From the NCBI RefSeq assembly GCF_026745355.1, contig NC_079205.1, positions 47,277,027-47,341,026 of the forward strand: a stretch of DNA of 64,000 nucleotides, given 5' to 3'. This document shows, piece after piece, positions 58,201 to 64,000 of this stretch. The DNA comes from Beta vulgaris subsp. vulgaris (taxonomy: Eukaryota > Streptophyta > Magnoliopsida > Caryophyllales > Amaranthaceae). Position 1 is the first letter of the stretch. Every line of letters begins with the position of its first letter. The notes beneath the pieces are model-generated. The model worked only from the letters and a program-made list of their open reading frames with translations, did not search any database and was not told where the DNA came from. A program made the translations under genes and the position numbers.

Positions 58201-60282
58201 CGGGATTTGATCTTATTTTTCAAGACTTTACCTATAACCAACTGAGTCCATGGGATTTGATCCCTGATTTTGATACCACCTTCCATTTCATGGATTCATG
58301 TTTCTATATGTTTTTTTTACATATATGTAATGTTTCATTTTTCGGTTCTGGAATATTTAGTTGCTTAATTGAGCAGGAGCACAACTTTTTATTTATGATT
58401 AGCGGCGTAAAGCGAAAAATGCTTGTGTATGAAGCCTGGAAATAAATTAGAAAAGCATATTCTTAAATCTAATATGGCACATTACAAAGGGTTCCTCTTT
58501 GGCAATGATTTGAAAACTCTGTAAGGAAACTATACTTGTCTTTCTTTCATGAAAGGATTTTCCATTTCTTGAAGTTATATTTTTGTTTTCTTACTTTCAC
58601 CTTTGATTCCCTCATTTTGTGGAGGCGTACCCAAAATAAATACAACATACTTTCATAAGCATGATTCCCTTGTTTTTTTTTTTTTCACTTCTGCAATATA
58701 CTACCTCCATTGTATATTAGTTGCTAGTTGCTAAGCTTTGGATTTTGCACTATTTGTATATTGACTTTTATAGGAAAGCTTTTACTATGTAAAATTTTGT
58801 TGGACTTATCGCATGTACTACCTCCACTTTTTTAGATGCAAAATTTGATTTATTATCAACTCAAAAAAGGCAAATGTTACATCTGAAAAATAGAGAAGAT
58901 ATATTTACAATATATCAATTTTCCAATTATTTTAGTTAATAAATAACTAAAGATATTAATTGTTAAAGTGCACAGATGTTTAAGCTTGGGGAAACTAGTA
59001 AAAAGACAGATGAAGTATCTAAGTCGAGCATGCAATTGAAAGAAAAGTTAAGAGATGGTAAATGGACAAATTTTGTAATTTTAATCTTGATGAACCAAGC
59101 ATTCCCTTTAAGTGGTAATCAAGTGATATACGATTAATTTGTCTGTTTATCTTCTCTAATTTATTCCTTAAACAATTATGTTGCAAGTTAGAGGAATTAT
59201 ATATACAATTCGACTTGTGGACCTGTTTCACAGTAAAATTTGTATGCACACGGCTCACACACGTGAATCAAGACACACACTCCTATAATACACAGAAACT
59301 CGCTATATCACAAACAGATACACTATATAAGATAGAAATACACTATATCACAAACAAATATATACTATAACACAAATAAACACTATCACAAATAAACACT
59401 ATAGATCTTGCCGAAAAAAAACACTATAGTACATAGAAACACACTATATCACATACAAACACACTATAGTGAAACTGACAATATTATCCTGATCTTCTAA
59501 TACACAAAAACACACTATATCACAAACAGATACACTAGATCACACACGCTATAGCACAAAGAGACACTATCACAAATAAACATACTATAGCACATAGAAA
59601 CACACTATACCACACACAAACACACTATATTGAAACTGATAGTATAATCCTAATCTTCTATAACAGGTTCAATTGTACAATCAACTATATCACAAAAACT
59701 GAAAAATAGAATAAGAACTTGTGAAGAGAGAAAATGAAGCAGTTATGAGAGAGAACCCGAAAAGACAAGGAAATCTAAGGAGAGAGAAAAACAATATAGT
59801 AGAAGTTGTAATTATTACAACCTATATAACATCTATTGGGTGCACATTAATTAGTGTGTACCGGGTTCATACGAGTTTTTTACTTATATATATTGGATTA
59901 AAAGCATATGCTATGAGTCATAGGTCAAACTTAAACTATAAATTCTACATTCATATCACATCTATTTCATAGTTCTTCTCGTTTCTAGAATATATATTAG
60001 AAAAGCTGTTAGACGTGCATTTAAAATATAAAATAAAATTCAGTCTTGATTATTCTCACTACTAGGAGAGAAAATTTCCTCCGTTTCTTTAAGTGACCAC
60101 CTTTCCTTTTAAGGAAAATGGCACAATAAGTGAGACATAGCTCAAAGTGGTAAAGAAACTCGTTGTTTATCACATCTTTGCCTCTATTTAATTGTTTCAC
60201 CTACTTAATCTTCATTCCCCATCTGGCTCCTTGGTATTCCTACATTTTTCTCTATGTGTCACCTAAAAAGAAATCAAGAAAG

Positions 60283-60316
<34 letters not shown>

Positions 60317-62079
60317 TATATATATAATATTATATATATATATATTATATATATATATAATACTTTGACCTCTAGGAGAGGATGTGGAAGTGTTTTATGT
60401 TCACCAGGATTTATTATCATGAATCTCTTATTTGTTGATTTTCATTAGATTCTTTTCAATCAAATTAGAAAGCTACCATCTTCATTTGTTCTCTTTTTTG
60501 GGAATTTTGGCTGAGGATCATTTGGTGTGTTCCATGGTCATTATTTGCTATTTGTTCTTCATATTCATATATATTTAGGAAGCTCATACGCAAAAACCAG
60601 AATTAGGTATAGCACAACTGTATTGTGTTAGGATTTTTGATTGGTAATTTATTGGTGTATAACTAAACAAAATACTTCAGTGAATATTTCTATTTTCTTT
60701 GTTAAAGCCTGAGAAGCTAGATTTGGATCTGTTCTTGTGCAAATAATTTTCTGCATGTCGGACTGTATATGTAGGTTGTATTAACCTTATATACCTTATA
60801 TATTGCTCTTGCCTCTTGCCACATGAGAAAACTAATTCTAGTTGTTGTATGGAGAAGCAGACTTTTCATGGTCACACAACATCGGGACCAGCTCCAGGAG
60901 TGTCACATCCACCAGCAGTCAGGCCTAGGGTGCGAGCTAGGCGTGGTCAAGCCACCGACCCACACAGTATTGCTGAACGGGTAAGCCTCACTTTTCTTAT
61001 CAGAATCTTGTCAGTGATATCTTCAAGGTAGCAGCAAATTACATTAATACACCAAATATTACTTACCATTCAGTAAAGTTTGTCGAGTACTATCTGACAT
61101 CAGCTAAAAATTATGGAAATCACGTATACATTGCATGTGTAGTTGCGTAGGGAAAGAATAGCTGAAAGAATGAAGGCTTTGCAAGAATTGGTCCCTAGCT
61201 GCAACAAGGTCAGATCCGTCTTGAATCAATAGTTTTGTCATTTGTTGTTACTTCTGCTTCTGGACCGATAGATAAGCTGTTGAATGCTGTTGAGTTTGCT
61301 CTTATATAATACAATTGCTTGCACAGACAGACAGGGCGGCCATGCTTGATGAAATCGTTGATTACGTGAAATTTCTGAGACTCCAAGTGAAGGTATATCT
61401 TTTAGAATTTATGATGGTTCCACCACATTTTAGAGAGATTATTATCTATTCCTAATTTGTGTCACTTTTATTAGAAATTATATGAACCTTCAAGTTGTAA
61501 CTTTCTTCTGCTAACTAAAATCCATATGCTATCATGCAATATAATTCATTGAATGGTAATTAGAAAAGATAAAAGACGTATATATTAATATAACATATGC
61601 TAAATCATATGCTTCCCTTTGGGGTGTTTGTCCCGCAAGTTACTATCCGTCTTAAGTTCCTCAGTTACCTTGACATAAACCAGGTGTTAAGCATGAGCAG
61701 ATTGGGTGGAGCAGGTGCCGTGGCACAACTTGTAGCTGATGTGCCTCCATCGTCCGCTGAGGTTAGATAAAACTATCAAATGCATTGTTTGCTTCAATTC
61801 TATATGCACTCTAATTAAGTAACAATTTCATATTATGATCATACATAGGGTGAAGGAGTAGACGGGGCACAGGCAGCATGGGAGAAATGGTCAAATGATG
61901 GCACAGAACAGCAAGTAGCTAAACTGATGGAGCAAGACATAGGGGCTGCTATGCAATTCCTACAGTCTAAGGCACTTTGCATAATGCCTGTATCACTTGC
62001 ATCTGCTATCTTTCGGTCGCATCCACCGCCTCCTGATCCTCCAGGAATTGTCAAGCCTGAGGCAAACCCTCCTCCATAA
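52213..62079 (+). CDS. UNE12: bHLH transcription factor, UNE12-like (7 coding exons, 328 residues)
   Basis: Nuclear DNA-binding factor of the UNE12/bHLH59 subgroup; in Arabidopsis UNE12 is linked to fertilisation and has been reported in salicylate/temperature responses. Coding exons: 52213-52536, 55554-55655, 60861-60980, 61143-61208, 61327-61392, 61684-61761, 61849-62079; all introns are GT/AG and phase 0. The start of exon 3 is the least certain (AG acceptors 3-6 bp upstream also keep frame). The N-terminus has the family motif DEFFEQIL and a Gly-rich stretch (residues about 35-100). Residues about 163-225 are [64 protein letters not shown], split over exons 3-5. They carry the His-Glu-Arg contact set (HSIAERLRR) for E-box binding and the helix-loop-helix dimerisation region. 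[14 protein letters not shown], then [38 protein letters not shown], complete the UNE12 C-terminus. Introns 1 and 2 (3.0 and 5.2 kb) are loaded with repeats. Confidence 0.93.
52725..53330. mobile_element. Overlapping degenerate Stowaway-like sequences in bHLH intron 1
   Basis: A Stowaway start (CTTCCTCCGTTTGAAATGACAC) follows TA near 52727. A second possible unit begins near 52916 (TTTCCTTCTTTTCATGATAGG) and ends near 53313 (TTCAGAAGGAAGGAA). Ends are diverged, so boundaries are approximate. Confidence 0.4.
53438..53837. mobile_element. Stowaway-like MITE, 400 bp, bHLH intron 1
   Basis: Starts CTCCCTCCACAGATAG and ends TTGTGGACGGAGGGAA, with TA on both sides (53436-53437, 53838-53839). Terminal repeats are good; the interior is AT-rich and non-coding. 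Confidence 0.7.
54227..54395 (+). mobile_element. tRNA-derived SINE, bHLH intron 1
   Basis: Has the RNA polymerase III internal promoter: box A TTAGCTCAAGTGGG (54231-54244) and box B GGTTCGATCC (54277-54286) about 33 bp apart. The 5' part resembles a tRNA (GGAGTTAGCTCAAGTGGGTAGAGC), but the anticodon arm has a 12-nt loop and no variable region, so it is not a working tRNA. The body then continues with unrelated sequence to a T-rich end near 54395. I could not identify target duplications. Confidence 0.55.
54793..55041. mobile_element. Stowaway MITE, bHLH intron 1
   Basis: Ends CTTCTTCCGTTCCATAATAAGTG and CACTTATTATGGAACGGAGAAAT with TA on both sides (54791-54792, 55042-55043), 249 bp. Closely matched arms suggest fairly recent insertion. 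Confidence 0.85.
55656..56670. other. First part of bHLH intron 2
   Basis: AT-rich intronic DNA. The frame at 56400-56687 is hydrophobic and has no start context or homology that I recognise; I do not call it a gene. Confidence 0.4.
56688..57101. mobile_element. Mutator-like element with long inverted repeats, copy 2 (bHLH intron 2)
   Basis: Inverted arms of about 130 bp (left TTTTACCAAATACCCTC, right GGGATATTTGGTGAAAA) enclosing GACTAACG/CGTTAGTC palindromic DNA and GGGTTAGGGTTAATTAG phrases. Flanked by an exact CAATAAATTAA duplication (56677-56687, 57102-57112), consistent with the 9-bp Mutator size plus chance extension. Shares its arm sequence with 43395-44262. Non-coding. Confidence 0.8.
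57113..57690. other. Intronic DNA with isolated Stowaway-like end
   Basis: A single Stowaway-like end (ATCGAATGGAGTA near 57193, GGAACGGAAGAAGTATA near 57448) and nothing else I can bound. Confidence 0.3.
57691..59235. other. Middle of bHLH intron 2
   Basis: No gene. The stretch 58706-59015 has Stowaway-like features (CTACCTCCATTGTATATTAGTTG at one end, AGACAGATGAAGTA at the other) but the ends do not pair well. Frames at 58014-58445 and 59019-59258 lack domains. Confidence 0.3.
59236..59873. mobile_element. CACTATATCA tandem-repeat element, copy 2 (bHLH intron 2)
   Basis: Second copy of the element at 15199-15840: left end TGTATGCACACGGCTCACACAC, right end GTGTGTACCGGGTTCATACG, with about 15 degenerate copies of a 15-21-bp ACACACTATATCACAAA unit. 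It shares with copy 1 the terminal phrase TTAGTGTG(C/T)ACCGGGT(C/T)CAT. The frame at 59721-59972 covers its right end and is not a gene. Confidence 0.6.
60284..60361 (+). repeat. TA microsatellite, bHLH intron 2
   Basis: About 78 bp of TA dinucleotides with occasional ATT interruptions. Confidence 0.9.
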
Positions 62080-63240
62080 AATTGATTTCCTAGCATCAAA
62101 AGGGTATTGGTAGATTTTTGAGTATAAACTCCAAAGATGAAGATAAGAAACATTTTTGACGGAGTCATTTTCGAAGTTATTGTCAAAGAAAGGGGTGATT
62201 AGAAATGTTTAAGAGAAGAAAAAGCTAAGGTGGGCACTGGCATGTTTTTCCTATGCTATGGTGGTCAAGTCTTTAAAGTATAAAGTTTGTCAAATGTATA
62301 TTTGATGTGGGTTCAGAAACATATCTTCGACTAGTATTCAATGGTGGGGGAAATTAGTGGGGTATGACCAAGACATTTGTGACCAATGCTCTTTTGTTTT
62401 TTCTTGTATAGTGGTAAAATATGTGGGACCAGACTTTTGGAGAAATGTTTGAGCATAATTTATTTATATGATGACTATGGAGAATAGAGATGTAATGGGC
62501 GTTGAAGTATTTATAATGGTTGGTTGTTTGGGAAAGCATGGCCAGAAGCTTCTTTTATAGGAAATCAATGATTTTTTAGTAAAAGATACGAAAGATCAAA
62601 TGACTAGAAAAGTGGGGGTTGTTCTAATTTGTATTTCCTCCATTAGAAAATACGTTGAATATTTAATATTTTAGAAGTTTTAACAAAAATTATTAAACTA
62701 GTCACCGGAAGAAATTATCCTAGTTATTATTGGATTAGTTATCTTTTTTAATATTGGGCTTACTATTGTCTAATTTTAATTTATAAGTAGACGGTATCTT
62801 ACAAGACAAACTCTAATAAATTTAGATCTCTCTTAATGAGTGTTTTATCTCATCTATTGCTGGATTTCTCTTCCTTTATAAGAAGTTTCAAGATTTAGGA
62901 TTGTTTAGAATTTGGATATTAATTATTTATCTATTGTGATATTGTTTGTTATGGTTTTTTTTTTTTTTTTTTTTACAAAGGTTATCAATCACTCGTCATA
63001 ATCTTTTGAGTTCGTACAAGAATTTTCTTTTTAAAAATTTGAATCAACTGATCCACTATTGAAGAGTTATATGGAGACCAAATGAACAATATATGTCAGA
63101 ATTGTTAAATTTATGTTTTGGGTTCTAAATTCTTATATTAGATTTTTTTTTCGCTTTATTCGATTTATTTTTATTGCTATGTTAATCTATTATAGATGGC
63201 GTATGTCTTTGATTAAAGAAAAATAGTGTTTTTTAGAACT
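62080..63240. other. bHLH 3' untranslated region and downstream DNA
   Basis: The first 300-400 bp are the probable 3' untranslated region of the bHLH gene. Beyond that the DNA is AT-rich with no gene. The frames at 61839-62186 and 62354-62539 on the minus strand are shadows of the last exon and AT-rich flank. Confidence 0.4.
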
Positions 63241-63242
63241 TA

Positions 63243-63418
63243 GGGCCTGTTCTCCTTAGCTTATTTTCAGTTCAGTTCAGTTCAGCTCCAATCAGTTCAG
63301 TTCAGTTCAGCTCCATTCTTTTATAACCATTTTGTTAAATATTATTATTATGTTGGTGTAATTTATTTTACTAATTACTCTTATTATTATTTATTTTTAT
63401 ATCATTACTATTAAGTAT

Positions 63419-63483
<65 letters not shown>

Positions 63484-64000
63484 TATTTTGTTTATTATAG
63501 CTTTACTCATTATTATTACTATTATTATTAGGAGGAACATGGTTTAGGTCAAAAATAAGCCCACTTTTAGCCCATAAACCAATCAAATCGCATCAAGACG
63601 GTTTATGATGTAATTTTCGCAGTCTAACCCAATCATTATTTTTATTATTAAATATTATTATATTATTAAATCTAATTATTAAAATAGTAATATTAATTTA
63701 CTTCTTAGATGTTATTGTTATTATATATAATCATCAAGTATTAATATATTAATACAAATAATATAAGATAATTATTATTAATTATCATTATTATCATTAA
63801 TTATTATTATTATTATTATTAATCTATGATTATTAATATTATTTATTTATAGCTATCATTTAAAAATATCCAAAATACTATTATTATTACTTATCATTAT
63901 AATTATTATTTAATACTCATATTATTATTGTTTAAATATTATTTATATATTTATTACATTCAATTTAATTTAATTCAATACAATTCAATTCAGTTCAGTT
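63243..64000. mobile_element. TTCAG- and ATT-rich repeat running off the window
   Basis: Starts GGGCCTGTTCTCC, a common opening of plant hAT/Harbinger-type MITEs, then carries TCAGTTCAG repeats (63268-63310, returning at 63988-64000) and a long ATT/TTA run (63424-63480). Similar TTCAG blocks occur at both ends, as if the right end is just outside. Not coding. Confidence 0.4.

Overview
This is plant nuclear DNA, AT-rich and gene-poor. It holds two intron-containing plant genes (a chloroplast Tha4/TatA protein and a UNE12-type bHLH factor), one possible single-exon gene, and a dense nested set of transposable elements: LTR retrotransposons, TRIMs, LINEs, Helitrons, CACTA, Mutator-like, hAT-like and Stowaway elements. 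The gene and repeat content fits a eudicot. I cannot name the species; a Caryophyllales/Amaranthaceae plant is only a guess. There are no bacterial features, CRISPR arrays, rRNA genes or convincing functional tRNA genes.

Layout. 1-11.1 kb: decayed LTR-retrotransposon DNA interrupted by a foldback MITE, a Helitron 3' end and a 799-bp Mutator-like element. 11.1-14.4 kb: the 3' end of an Athila-type element (polypurine tract and 3' LTR) cut by a 5'-truncated LINE. 14.4-19.7 kb: MITEs, a palindrome array, an unusual CACTATATCA-repeat element, a possible single-exon gene on the minus strand (17.2-17.8 kb), a Helitron and a diverged 0.3-kb tandem duplication. 19.9-21.1 kb: a decayed Ty1/copia fragment. 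21.1-35.6 kb: one Athila-lineage Ty3/Gypsy retrotransposon with 5' LTR, tRNA-Asp-type primer-binding site, gag, protease, RT, RNase H, integrase and an env-position ORF, but no 3' LTR. Five other elements have inserted into it, each still flanked by a recognisable target-site duplication.

36.2-41.7 kb: the Tha4 gene, two exons around a 5.0-kb intron that carries LINE debris. 42-51.6 kb: intergenic MITEs, a Mutator-like element, a Helitron with a nested Stowaway, a TRIM with a nested CACTA, a LINE fragment and a hAT-like element. 52.2-62.1 kb: the UNE12-like bHLH gene, seven coding exons giving 328 residues, with two large introns full of MITEs and a tRNA-derived SINE. 62.1-64 kb: its 3' flank and an ATT/TTCAG-rich repeat running off the window.

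The two host genes act independently. Tha4 works in thylakoid twin-arginine protein translocation, and the UNE12-type factor is a nuclear transcription factor. I found no multi-gene operon-like or defence system. The most informative features are the layered insertions in the Athila element and a short templated-filler scar inside one nested CACTA, copied from the integrase region of the surrounding retrotransposon.
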